Notes under the pieces: model-generated | What the model was told of the DNA's origin: nothing | Database searches by the model: none | What the model saw: the letters and a program-made list of their open reading frames with translations, nothing else | Source of the DNA: Hyperoodon ampullatus | Taxonomy: Eukaryota; Chordata; Mammalia; Artiodactyla; Ziphiidae | NCBI GenBank assembly: GCA_949752795.1 | Contig: OX457064.1 | Coordinates: forward strand, 44,016,368 to 44,080,367 | Direction: 5' to 3' | DNA length: 64,000 nt | Program-made: the position numbers and the translations under genes | Shown: piece after piece, positions 10,862 through 22,584 of the stretch | Numbering within the stretch: position 1 is the first letter of the stretch | How the letters are laid out: the number at the start of each line of letters is the position of its first letter

Positions 10862-13597
10862 GTAAGGTCACCAGCTTCAGAAGGGACTTAGGTTTCTTCC
10901 AGAAGTTGGTGTGCATTTTCTTTGTGTAGCCTGGATACGATGGATGTTCTACAAAAATCAACTTCCAGAAATCCAGCAATCCAAGGAGATTTAATATCTG
11001 TTGACATATTGGGCAGCTTGCTCCTGTTCCCCCAAATTAACCTTGAAGATAGATCTTTAATAAAAAAGACTTTGGAAAGTGAACTCACTTTGCCTTTTCT
11101 CCCTCCTAATAATTCAAGTTCTTTCTACTTCAAAGTGTTAAACCTGTGAAAAAATTTGAAAATGACTCTCCACATTGCAAATGTCAGGTTTCATTGTTTT
11201 TTCTCTATTTCAGTAGCCAATTTTCCCCATGAAATCGTATTCTACCTTCTCATAACTAGTAAGCTTTATTTTAAATAATCACCAGCATGACTGTTGCTTG
11301 AATAAAAATTACATGGATTTTCTGAGCATAGGCTCTGAGATCCAGAATGTAGATTGTGTTCATTTTTAAAATACTTTGCTCCTAAATCACTTCACCCTAT
11401 TGGGTGAATAAAGCACAGGTTTTTCATATATTCATAGCTCAGTTGTTCAAGCTTTATTGTCAAGAAATACAAGGCTCTTGGTAATTGTCTCTCAAGCTTG
11501 TATCCAGATGCTAATTTGGCCTCTGTGTGACTGGGTGATATAATGTCATATTTAATCTTGTCATTCTGGAAAATAACACAGGAGTAAGGAAAACGTAGAA
11601 ATAAGTCAAGTTCTGTCTCATTAAGGCATGTTCTGTCTCAAGAATACAGGCGTATGTTATTTAAATGTTATCAGGCTGAATGACACTTCTTCATTCACAT
11701 TTAATACTAGTAAATAATGATTTCTATTTGTAGTAAGCACATGTTTCTTTATGTATACCTCCAAGTAATCAATTTTGGAGGAGTTTTCATATTGCCTATT
11801 TCATTTTTCTGTTTATGAAGCATTTTAGTGATAGAAATCTGCTAGTATTCTTACTTAATCAAACTTGCTATCTGTATATGTGATTCTATGCAAAAATATA
11901 ACTACCTTGGACTTAAGACATAGGAGAAAATTTAACATATTTAAAATAGTCAACCTATGAGAAAATTTAGAATTTTCTTTAAAGTGTCCAAAAACTTTTT
12001 TCTTGTCACCTCAATATAATTTTAATTATTTGCTACCAAGAGAAAAATGTATCTATGGAACCTAATAGAAAAATAGAACCTTTTAGAGACAAAATTCTAT
12101 TCCTTATGTTGTCAAACAATAACTCTAACCTTGTATAGATTATATTCAGACTTCACACTCTATCAGCTCAGATTATGTCTTGGGCTTCATTAAAATTAGA
12201 TCGGTGGTCACCCTGCTTCCTATAAATCCATTATACTCTGCAGACACTTGCTGTGTGACTAGTAATAAGTGACTTTTCGCCCTATGAGTCACATGGCTGA
12301 GATTTTGCCATGCTTGCAGAACTCACCACATCATTATTTCTATAGACATGATGCTTCACACTGAAAGGTCATGGAATGCTTTAAAGGCAAAAATTTATGA
12401 TTGTTGTTTGGTATGTATCATTCACTTAGTTTGAAAGTGTGGGACTTTGATAATTTTTAATGAAGGCTAATAGCTGCATCATAAGCAACCCATGCTGGAA
12501 AATTACAGATGTGTATATAGTTAATCATAAAGGCATGAATTCAAAACATAATTTTAAATGGAAACTGTAGAGGAAACTCTGGCAATGAGGAATCTGCTGC
12601 TATTTGTCTCTGTTAATAACAGCTACAAAAACTGGTATAATTATGTGAAATATTTAATGAAGAATTTATCTTTCAAAAATGATATAATACCTATTATTTG
12701 CTGGACACTGAAACACATTTTCTTTTCTTCAAACTAAGCCTTTTCTAATTCTGAGCTATTTTTTAAATGATTTAGGAATTGCATTTGCAGGAAGTTTTAA
12801 AATATGTTTCCCTACCAATTAGCTAACCCTTTATAATTCTACACAAAAGCAGGTATTTCTATTATTCCCCAAGAATTAGTATTTTGTATATGTCATAAAT
12901 GTTCTTAATTATTTGTGGATCAGAAAATTACTGTGATAACCTTAAGGGAAAAGATCACCGTAATAAAATTATATATTGAGTAAACATAAGACATGAAATT
13001 ATACAACTTTCTGGTGAAATAACTTACAGGACAAATGTGTTTATCTGGATTTACAAAATAAATGCTGCATCCTATACATTTGTACTTTTATTTATCTCAG
13101 TAATATAACCTCTTTGTATTAATAAGGAAACATTAAGTTGTACTGCAGTAACAGCCCATAAGTTCAATAACTTAAAAAAAACAATTATTTTTCCCTCTTG
13201 GGAATTTTGCTGCAGTGACAGGTGACTCTCCAAGGCAGTCCGTCCTACATGAAATGTCTCAGCATTGCACCTGCATATGAAGGCCTACCTTACAATCCTC
13301 ATGCCAGAGGAAGAAGACAGCTGGGGAGGCTATCTGCTGATTTAAAAGCATCAGCAATTAAATTCTTTCATCCAGAAGTGATTTGTGTCATTTCCACTGA
13401 CATTTCATTATCAAAGCAAATCATATAATCATGACTTGAAGTTGAACCTAATTTTGAGCAGGGCAGGGGAAATATAGTCCTACTGTGCGCTAGAAAGAGA
13501 GTAGTGCTGGCTACTGGTCTTACCCCTGGTTTACCTGTCTTTTTTTTGTATGTCTGTATGCATGTGTGTGTCTACCTCTATGTCTATATGTATATCT

Positions 13598-13630
13598 ATT
13601 TCCATATGCGTGTGTGTGTGTGTGTGAGTG
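13598..13630. repeat. (TG)n microsatellite
   Basis: An alternating 'gcgtgtgtgtgtgtgtgtgag' run preceded by a degenerate tgtatgtctatatgtat tract from about 13545. Confidence 0.9.
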
Positions 13631-14869
13631 AGATAGAGGATTATTCCATATGGCCCCAGTGCAGTAGATAAGCTCTCCATTGTTAAAATGTTATGACTTA
13701 TTATTTCTTCGTTCCTATTAAAAGAATGATAGAATAGTAGAATAGCACTTCCTTTTCCTCATGTTATACTTTCTTTTTGCTTTCCTTCCCTTCCTTTCTA
13801 GGCTCTGTATCTCTCTTCCTGAACAATTTTATCTGCAAAATCATTAAGTGGAACCAAGCAGTTGAGCATCTGTGCCAGCAGGTGGGGGGTCTGCAGTGGT
13901 CCAGAGTGGGTTGTCAGAGCCCAGGCTGAGTGAGATGAGCATCCCCAGTAGGAAAAGGATGGTCTGGCATGATGTGTCAGAGACACTGAGAAGTCTAAAG
14001 GGGTCGGGGGGGGGCATGGATTATATAAGAGGGTAAAAGCAGCGACCCAACACAGGATGCCAGAGCACAAGCAGGGTGAAGAGAGAATCCCAGCATTGAA
14101 GCAGCCAGCCCAGTGTGGGGTTTTGGAGTCAAGCAGGGATGAGGAGGGTTTCAGTAATGTGGGGTGGCCGAATGCAGGGTGTCAGAGTATGGGCAGAGTG
14201 TTGAAGATATCCTATGGGTACAGCAATGAAGATGGCAGTGAGAGATCAGAATAATCTGGGGTGGGGGAGTGACCAAATAGGTACATGTATTAAACATAAT
14301 AGGAGTTGGGTTTCTTATTGCTAGAGAAGGGAGTTATAAATATGCTAAGAAAGAAAACTAGAATAAACCCTATTGTATTATATTGGAACTTGAAGTTATC
14401 AGTGTGAATTCATGGTGTCCAATTTATAAATCTAGACATAGAAATAAAATACAAACATAAGTATGATATATATTCATATTATGGATGTATACATGTATTA
14501 GCTCTGTCCACTGAAATGACATGAGAGCAGCAGGACCATAATAGCAATAAGTGCATTCAGCACTCAGATCTTTGTGTCTAATGCCATTCTCCAATGAGAG
14601 GAACCGGGGCTTTTTGGAGAAATAGCTGATTCTGAGGCTGAGATAGGAAAAGTACAAGATGTGCCTGGAGGATCTTGTGCCAGAAAGGAAGAGGAGAATA
14701 TGTCAAAAGGTCACAGAAGCTAGCTTGAAGGGTCTCCCACTGGCCACATACAGGAGCAATGTGAATGCCAAAATAACGATAACAGCTGGTTATAACACTT
14801 TAAATAAGAGAGGAAACCATGGATCCATACTTGACATAAATAAATGTATTAATTGAAAGTCTGATGAAG

Positions 14870-15450
14870 AGCGTTATATTTACAATCTTAAGTATCCTCT
14901 TAATGAAGAAGTTTGACAGACACCACCTTAATCCAGTGATCAAAGTTTACATCATCAGTAATGGGGCACATGCAAAGCGTGTGTTCCTGGTGTGGTGCAG
15001 TGAGAACATGGCATCACATCTGTAACATCCCTGTCACAGATACATATTGTAGAATCTAATCATGAGGAAAGATCTGACAAACCCTAGCTGAAAGCCATTG
15101 TACAAAATAACTGGCCCTTAAACTTCAGAAGTGTCTAAATTATGAAAATTAAGGAAAGACTGAGGAAGAATGAAGGAGACTAACAAGTCATAACATCTAA
15201 ATGCAACACTTGATTGTGAACTAGGTCCTTTTGCTATAAAGAATATTTTGGGATAGTTGGCAAGCTTGAATGGGTCTGAGGATTAGATGGAAATAATGTA
15301 TCAGTGTTAATTTCCTGATCTTAAATATTGAATGTGCTTATGTGTAGGAAAATGCCCTTGACTGCAGGAAATACACATTGAAGTTTTTAGGATAATAGGG
15401 TATCATTTCAATAACTTCTTCCAAGTGATCCAAGGGAAGAAACTATTGAT
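14870..15450 (+). mobile_element. Old LINE-like 3' end (probable ancient L1M)
   Basis: The phrases 'tgctataaagaatattttgg', 'gtatcagtgttaatttcctg' and 'caggaaatacacattgaagt' occur in the order I associate with an ancient L1 3' end. It is highly diverged, the boundaries are rough and the family assignment is tentative. Confidence 0.45.
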
Positions 15451-15721
15451 AATACTTTTAATTTTCCTATAGTATTGAGGTTGGTTCAAAGTTAAGCAAA
15501 AAATAATAGAATGAAAACAATTTGAATACAATTGCTTTTCATAGCATCTTGAGTAACATTATGTAACCTATTATTTTGTGTATCGGCAGTACACAAAAAT
15601 GTCATAAAATGCCTCTTGTTGAAATATTGTCATTTGGAAACCAAATCACAAATGATAGCAACTGGAGATAGATAATATACTGGAGAAAGTAAAAATATTT
15701 CTTTTCAACTTAAAAAATAAA

Positions 15722-15742
15722 ATTGTGTGTGTGTGTGTGTTT
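15722..15742. repeat. (TG)n microsatellite
   Basis: About ten tandem tg units. Confidence 0.9.
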
Positions 15743-15958
15743 ATATCTTACTTCCAAAGCGTTGACTTTTAGTTAAATAAGATTAGTAATTTGCTTTTTG
15801 ATTTGTTTTATACTTGGAGGTAAAAATCTTCCTTGTATTTTGTAAAACTACAGGATGGATTCCAAGAGCTACTTCAGAATTACTTCAGGAGTTCTAAAAG
15901 GATGCCATCTTTTAACATTTAAGTCTGGCATGTTTTTAATATAAATAGTAGTAAGTTG

Positions 15959-15960
<2 letters not shown>

Positions 15961-15996
<36 letters not shown>

Positions 15997-16186
15997 GGTA
16001 CGCGGGCCTCTCACTGTTGTGGCCTCTCCCGTTGCGGAGCACAGGCTCCGGATGCGCAGGCTCAGCGGCCATGGCTCACGGGCCTAGCCGCTCCGCGGCA
16101 TGTGGGATCTTCCCAGACCGGGGCACGAACCCATGTCCCCTGCATCGGCAGGCGGATTCTCAACCACTGCGCCACCAGGGAAGCCC
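15961..16186 (-). mobile_element. CHRS/CHR-2-type SINE, antisense
   Basis: A 34-base poly(T) (15961-15994) precedes 'gcggtacgcgggcctctcac', and the element ends at 'gcgccaccagggaagccc' (16186). The internal body matches the copies at 27798, 36144 and 63012. The target-site duplication agtaagttgaa flanks it at 15950-15960 and 16187-16197. The right site continues 'ttttaa', the usual L1-endonuclease target. Low divergence suggests a fairly recent insertion. Confidence 0.96.
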
Positions 16187-17039
16187 AGTAAGTTGAATTT
16201 TAATGAAAAATTTTAAACTGATGTTAGGTTCCTGGCCTTCTCCATTTTTTTAACTTGCGTTACAGATTCTTAACACACTTGGTTTAAAAAGGGAAAATTG
16301 TTTTCAAAACGTTTTCCACTGAGTATAGCAATAACTTCTGTTAGTTTTCATTATAGATTCTATTATCCTTACAAAGCAAAAAATGAGGGAATATTTATTT
16401 TTGTAAAGTTCAAAATGAACTGATATTATAACTTCAGCAAAATGTTAATGTGTCTTTATACTTGCTTTGTACATGCAGAGAATGGAGACAATTGAATAAA
16501 ATCAGGCCAAGTTTTTTCTCAAATAATTAGTATCTTCAAAAATTATATTTTGCAGTATAAAACATTGGGGAGAGGAATGTTTCTATTTTATCTTGCTTAG
16601 TTTTTATAGTTAAATGATTTTAATTCTAAGAATCAGGGAGTATTTATATTTCCTAGAGGAATTTGAAGAACCCAGGATCTATTTTACGTGTATATACACA
16701 CATAACTCTGACTTCTAAGCAAATACTGCTACTTCCTCATCTTCCTACTACTGACTTTGAAAAAGCAGTTCTGCTTCAGTCTGTTCCTACAGGACCACCA
16801 GGCAGGATTTATGCAGACTCCACACTGGGACGTCTTCTACCTTTTACTACAAGAGGAAAAAAGTGGAAGGGGTAGGGGCTGCAGCAGAGTCTCTTGAGGT
16901 TCTCTATGGCTAACGCTCTTCCAATTAAATTCCCTGAAATCATGCCATTGCCAATGTTCTTTTCATCCACAGTGGTCTGCTATCAAAGTGATTAGGGCTG
17001 CAGTAGCAGGCAAAGTTACAAGTATCTTAAAACTGTAAT

Positions 17040-17560
17040 TCATAGTACACTGTAATTGCCTCTCCTTAGCCTGCGCCCAGTCCGCTTCCTTATTGCCAGT
17101 TACTTCCCTGTGTGGACTCTCTACTCCAATTGACTGTATCAATGATACTAATTCCCAGGGTCATGCCTGCCTGAGTACCTTTGCTTTTATTTACATTTTC
17201 TGCTGCTTAAATAAAATCCTCCCTTCCTTCTCTCCCTTCCCAGAACTCTGCTTATTAAACTACTACTCCTTCAAAACTCATATCAATGCCTTATCTCAAT
17301 AACCTGAGTCATTTTTAGTACCCCCCCAAACTAATGTAATCTTATACTTTTGAATCCCAATTTTACTAAATACCTCTTTTAACATAATTATTATATTCTA
17401 CCTAGAGTTATACTCATTTTTTTATACTCATTTTTTTGCGCAACTTATCCCCCTATTACTTTTCTCCACTGCATTATAAGATGCTTGAGAGTAGCAAGAA
17501 TTATTTCTAACCCCTCTAGATATCACTTGAAGCGCAGGTAACCATTGCATATTGCAGTCA
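17040..17560 (+). mobile_element. L2-like LINE 3' region (tentative)
   Basis: Pyrimidine-rich text with 'ccttcaaaactcatatcaat', 'actgcattataagatgcttg' and 'agcaagaattatttct' follows the layout of the LINE-2 3' end. It is very diverged, and no coding frame survives. Confidence 0.5.
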
Positions 17561-19487
17561 GTGCATAGGTTTCTAATTAAGGTTTGGAAAGGTTCTTTTT
17601 CTTTTCAGTTGGCCATCTAAATTGTAAGGACTTCAATGCCAGACCCAGTAACACCATAGTTCTGTTAAATGTTTCCTAATCAAGCTTTTTATGGGCTTGA
17701 TGTGGGGAGGAAAAGTCACTTTTTCATTCCTAAGAGAGAAGTTTCACATAATAGTTGGTATTTTTATATGAACATGAAAGTTTATTTATGTAGCAGGATT
17801 TCATCAAAGTATTATAAAGTCTTTCCTTTTGGTGGAATGATAGAAAATCTAAATAGTCACATTAGTATGAATGTTTTTATGTTTAAGAGGATTTTTTTTT
17901 AAATACGCTTATCACTAATTTTGTCACAGATGACATTTTATAATCTCCCCAGTACTACAGAAATGGGAATATTCCCAGATGTCTGGAATTAGATCTTCCC
18001 ATAAATAATAAGTAAATTCAGTATTATATCTATCAACTTTTCAACCATAAAAGTATTCCCCAAACAACATGACCATGTTGCAGTGACTGATTACTCCAAG
18101 CCATGCTTTCCAAATTGCCACATTGTTATTATAATTAAGACCACATTGGGGCTTATCTGTGCAAGTATCTTGACATCAGCCCAAAACTGCTGATGTGGCT
18201 TTAATGTGGATTGGGGCAAGAAAATAAATAGTCTTTATGTCTGTAAACTTAACATTTATCTTGTAGCTCCTGGATACGTTATGCTGGTGTTATAGAAGTT
18301 CTTATTTTTTTCAAAGCCAAGCAGTGAATTCCAATGTCAAAAACAATTCAGAGTTTTAAAATCACAATTTAAATAGCATACGTATACTCAAAGTGAAAAT
18401 GGGGTAAGTAAAGACACATTATTTTGTTGAAGAAGGCTAATTTCACCATTAATATGAAGGTATGGTTAAAATGGTTATGTAAAATGTCTACAATTAGCAT
18501 GTGTTTTCCTGAGAAATAAGGCTGGACAAATCTAGAGACTCAGGGAAATGGGTAATAAGAGTGCTCATTTATTTCTCCCCAATCCAATTAGCAGGTTTAG
18601 GAGTCGTTCCTATTCAAATCCTAAACTTATTGCTTCCAGTGATGGAAGATACGATATGAACTGTGACAGATGTTTTCACCTTCAGCAATGAAATGCTGTT
18701 TAATGCAGGTTATTCAGATGTTGATCCCATGTTCAACACTGCATAAGTGATTATAAATTGCAGTTAAATTCTCACGTAAGCTGCCTACTGATTTATATGC
18801 TGAATAGTGGGATGTCCTTACTCACAAATGAAATGATACCTAAAGATCAGCTCAGGGTGTGGTTTTGTTTATTACTTTTACCCAAATCTCAAGCTTTAGA
18901 GGCCATCTTCCATATTAGGATCACTAGCTATTGAATCACTTTTTCTTATTTTTTTTTAACTTCTTTAGACTTGCTTTCCTAATATCTAAAACCCACCTTT
19001 TATTATGTTCAATATTTTCTCCATTTACTATTACAAATATGTGTGATGAACACCCAAGGTTTCTGCCATTCCACATGAACAACCAGTTATTTTCTGTTCT
19101 TAAGATGAAATCCAGAGACTACATAAGTTTGACTAGATCAAATTGTTAATATAGTAAGCAATAAATTCCTCCAATACTCTGCTTTTAACAATACAAAGCT
19201 TTTTATTTTCATAGTTGACATTATAAATAGCATAGTGGTGAGAAACTTCCTAAATTCCTGTTACTGTGGCTGCATCATTTAATCTGTATGGGCTCATCCA
19301 CTTTATAATTTTTAACTGGTACACCAGCTGTGGATATTAAATGAGGTCCCATCTACAAAGTACTTATAATGGGGCTAGCACATAAAAAAGTTCCATATTG
19401 ACAACTCCACACCATATTCTATTGATTAAAGGACACATCTGTTTTACGCTTCATCATCTCTGTAATTACTACATCTTACAATGGATG

Positions 19488-20004
19488 TGTTTTTTAACAT
19501 TTTTATTGGAGTATAGTTGATTTACAGTGTTGGGTTTCAGGTGTACAGCAAAGTGAATCAGTTATACGTATACATATATCCATTCTTAACTTTTTATATA
19601 TTCTTTTCCCATGTATTCTTTTCCCATATAGGCCATTAAAGAGTATTGAGTAGAGTTCCCTGTGCTATACAACAGGTTCTTATTATGTATTGTATATATA
19701 GTCGTGTGTATATGTCAATCCAACTCTTCCAATTTATCCCTCCCCCCCTTACCCCCTGCTAACCATAAGTTTGTTTTCTACATCTGTAACTCTATTTCTG
19801 TTTTGTAAATAAGTTCATTTGTATGCTTTTTTTTAGATTCCACATGTAAGCAATATCATATGATATTTGTCTTTGTATGTCTGACTTACTTCACATGTAT
19901 GATAATCTTTAGGTCCATCCATGTTGCCGCAAATGGCATTATTTTGTCCTTTTTTATGGCTGAGTAATATTCCACTGTATATATGTACCACATCTTATTT
20001 ATCC
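19488..20004 (-). mobile_element. L1 3' end, antisense
   Basis: The segment matches the 3' UTR and last part of ORF2 seen in the L1 at 1407 ('gtatagttgatttacagtgt', 'gagttccctgtgctatacaa', 'tggctgagtaatattccact'). It is flanked by an approximate target-site duplication 'acaatggatg' at 19478-19487 and 20005-20014. It is 5' truncated to about 0.5 kb and contains a small local duplication of 'attcttttcccat' near 19600-19630. Confidence 0.92.
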
Positions 20005-21170
20005 ACAATGGATGCATTTTAAAATAACTGTGGCCAAGCAGCAGTTATAACACAGTTTGCATTGCTAGTACATGTGAATTTCATTGTTATTCCTGGGAGC
20101 AATAGCAACCTCATGATATTTCTGCCAAAAACAAAGAAACAAAAAACAGCTAAGGACCATTTGAGGAAGGAAAATAAACCGTTCCTCAGTTGCTTACTTA
20201 AACCTCTCATTCATAGACATCTTCTGGTACGATTAAAAATGCAACAGCATCAGAACTTAGAAATAGGTACCAGTTTCCTGGAAGAAAATGCTGGAGACAA
20301 CAGGGGAACACTCTTGAAGAAACCCTGCATCGTGAACACGTTCGATGCCACAGAGATGATAGTGTAGGAGAACACAAACTTTGATGACTGTGAGTCTAAA
20401 AGCTACTTGAAATATTTGGAATCTGAATGTAAAGAAGTTTTAGGAATACCTTCCCTTTTAAAGTATGTAAAAGGGTTATATTTTTTTAAATTATGTCAAT
20501 AAGTCATACAAAGCAACTTCAATAAGCATACAGTAAAAATTAGAGTTGATAAAAAGTATTGTAGTTTAATTTGCAGCCATTTCTCTTTCTTTGGGACACA
20601 TAAAATGACGGTCTATCCCACAGTCAATCACATCTTAGATTTGAAGAATATTATCATTACTACATGGCTTTTCCAATAATGCTATGGAAGGTCAGAAAGC
20701 ATCAGTTGATTTTAAAACCCCTGTTTCTAATCACCCTAAATCCTAATTCATTGAAATAAGCAGCACTTTGAAACCTGTAATTAAGGCTTTCATTTTGAGG
20801 GATAACATTTGAAAACACACTGGGTTTTCTCCATCCACAGAGTCTCAATGCCCATGTTTCCCCTGGTTAGCAATTACATGGGCTTTATTTGTTCCTCATT
20901 TTCATCTTCTCTAGTGAATAATGAACTCTCTCTTTGAGGTCCTCCTGAGTGCCCCAAACCAAGTATCATATATACCACATAGTTTAAATTTTAAGCCAGA
21001 CCATGCCAAATGAGATAAGATTACTATGCAATTTGCCTTCCTAGCAGTGTGTTGGTCACATGTGCTAATAAGTGGCAGGTATCATTGTTATTGTTAATTA
21101 CAAGGAACAGAGAATGGTAAGGTTCCTGTTGGCACCATATCTAATCTGCTAATGTTGTCCATTTTTATAG

Positions 21171-21405
21171 GTGGAGTTCAGTGTCCAAATAGCAGTGCTT
21201 TGCAAGAGGTGCGCAGCTGTAACGAGCATCCCTGTACTGTGTACCACTGGCAAACTGGTCCCTGGGGCCAGTGCATCGAGGACACCTCAGTTTCATCCTT
21301 CAACACAACTACAACTTGGAACGGGGAGACCTCTTGCTCTGTTGGCATGCAGACAAGAAAAGTCATCTGTGTGCGGGTCAATGTTGGCCAAGTGGGACCC
21401 AAAAA
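21171..21405 (+). CDS. THSD7A: THSD7A coding exon B (235 nt; end of one TSP1 module and most of the next)
   Basis: The acceptor tttttatag ends at 21170 and the donor gtaagg starts at 21406. The exon enters in phase 1 (G + GT = Gly) and leaves in phase 2. The start GGVQCPNSSALQEVRSCNEH completes the TSP1 module begun in exon A; its cysteines close that module's disulfides. The remainder, from TVYHWQTGPWGQC, is the divergent second kind of TSP1 module that alternates with canonical ones in this family, carrying the GMQTRKVICV strand. Candidate N-glycosylation sequons are NSS near the start and NTT in the serine/threonine-rich loop FNTTTTWNGE. The start differs from the remembered human sequence (GGI/VRC) at one or two residues. 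Confidence 0.96.
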
Positions 21406-22157
21406 GTAAGGGCTTTAGAATGACAACAGTAAATCCTGTGGCCAACCATGCAGGGATTGGCTTAGGCTTTACTTGCTTCATGAAATGAAGCATCTGAGTC
21501 TTATCATACCTGGCCTCAAGAGTAAGACTTCTTTGTTTTGAATGCAGCCACTGATAAATTTGTAACAGCTTGAGAGCCTTGTACCTGGGATCCATAAATT
21601 CTCTAGAAATCTTTCTATGTGGTATCTACTTTCAGTGTTACAGTAGCAGTTTCTGCTTTTATTGAGCTAGTGAAGCAATGAAAGAACTGCTTGCTTTTGG
21701 CCTGGCTGATCAATAATGACAGTATATGAAGTTCTAGCAGTGGAGGTCATCCATGACCTCCTTTATACCCGTAGGCTATGGAGGCTGCCGATCTAGTTTA
21801 ATTGGGCAGTAGCCTTCTATGCTCTGCCTTTCATTTCCCCTAGAAAGTACTATATCAAAAATACTGAGGCCAAACTTATTATATCTTTTAATGGTTAAAT
21901 GAATAAGCCATTTATTCCCAAGAGAGAGCCTTAGGATAGGATGAGTGTTATAATAAGCAGAAAAAACATCAGTTTCTTACTGTAGTTACCAGTAGCGTAA
22001 CAACAAGGCAAACGATTTGCTAGAGGGGAGGGCAAAGAACTAGAGAGTTGGCATATTGTATGTGCCTTGTGAGAAATATAAACAAAATCATGTCATAGCA
22101 TAACTGGGCTAATTATTTCTTAGACAAAGTTAATCAGTTATAAAAATATATGCCAAG

Positions 22158-22526
22158 GACTTCCCTGGTGGCACAGTGGTTAAGAATCTGCCTGCTACTG
22201 CCGGGGACACGGGTTCGAGCCCTGGTCCAAGAAGATCCCACATGCCGCGGAGCAACTAAGCCTGTGCACCACAACTACTGAGCCTGCGCTCTAGAGCCCG
22301 CGAGCCAAAACTACTGAGCCTGCATGCTGCAGCTACTGAAGCCCGCATGCCTAGAGCCCATGCTCTGCAACAAGAGAAGCCACCGCAGTGAGAAGCCCGT
22401 GCACCCCAGGGAAGAGTAGTCCCCACTCTCCGCAACTAGAGAAAGCCCACGTGCAGCAAGGAAGACCCAACATAGCCAAAAATAAACAAATTTATTTAAA
22501 AATATATATATATGTGTGTGTGTGTG

Positions 22527-22573
<47 letters not shown>
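22158..22573 (+). mobile_element. CHR-1-type SINE with expanded tail
   Basis: A full-length copy. It has the tRNA-Glu-like head 'gacttccctggtggcacagt' with box B-like 'gggttcgagccctgg', the tandem-like body 'actactgagcctgc...', the end 'gacccaacatagcc' and an A/T tail that has become a (TA)n/(TG)n microsatellite. The target-site duplication 'tatatgccaag' lies at about 22147-22157 and 22577-22587. Confidence 0.93.

Positions 22574-22580
<7 letters not shown>
22501..22580. repeat. (TA)n(TG)n(TA)n compound microsatellite
   Basis: Alternating pyrimidine-purine tract grown from the SINE tail: aatatatatatatgtgtg, then a tg run, then about 20 ta units. Confidence 0.95.

Positions 22581-22584
<4 letters not shown>

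Larger units (their letters stand above)
10862..21170 (+). other. THSD7A: THSD7A intron A-B (10309 bp)
   Basis: A gt...ag phase-1 intron (gtaagg...tttttatag). It contains the (TG)n runs at 13598 and 15722, an old L1-like stretch at 14870-15450, the CHRS SINE at 15961, an L2-like stretch at 17040-17560 and the antisense L1 end at 19488. I see nothing recognisable in 10870-13190, 16200-17040, 17560-19470 or 20020-21120 beyond AT-rich intronic sequence. Segment 13800-14270 is comparatively GC-rich with several G runs (eight or more at 14005-14015) but encodes nothing I recognise. Confidence 0.8.
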
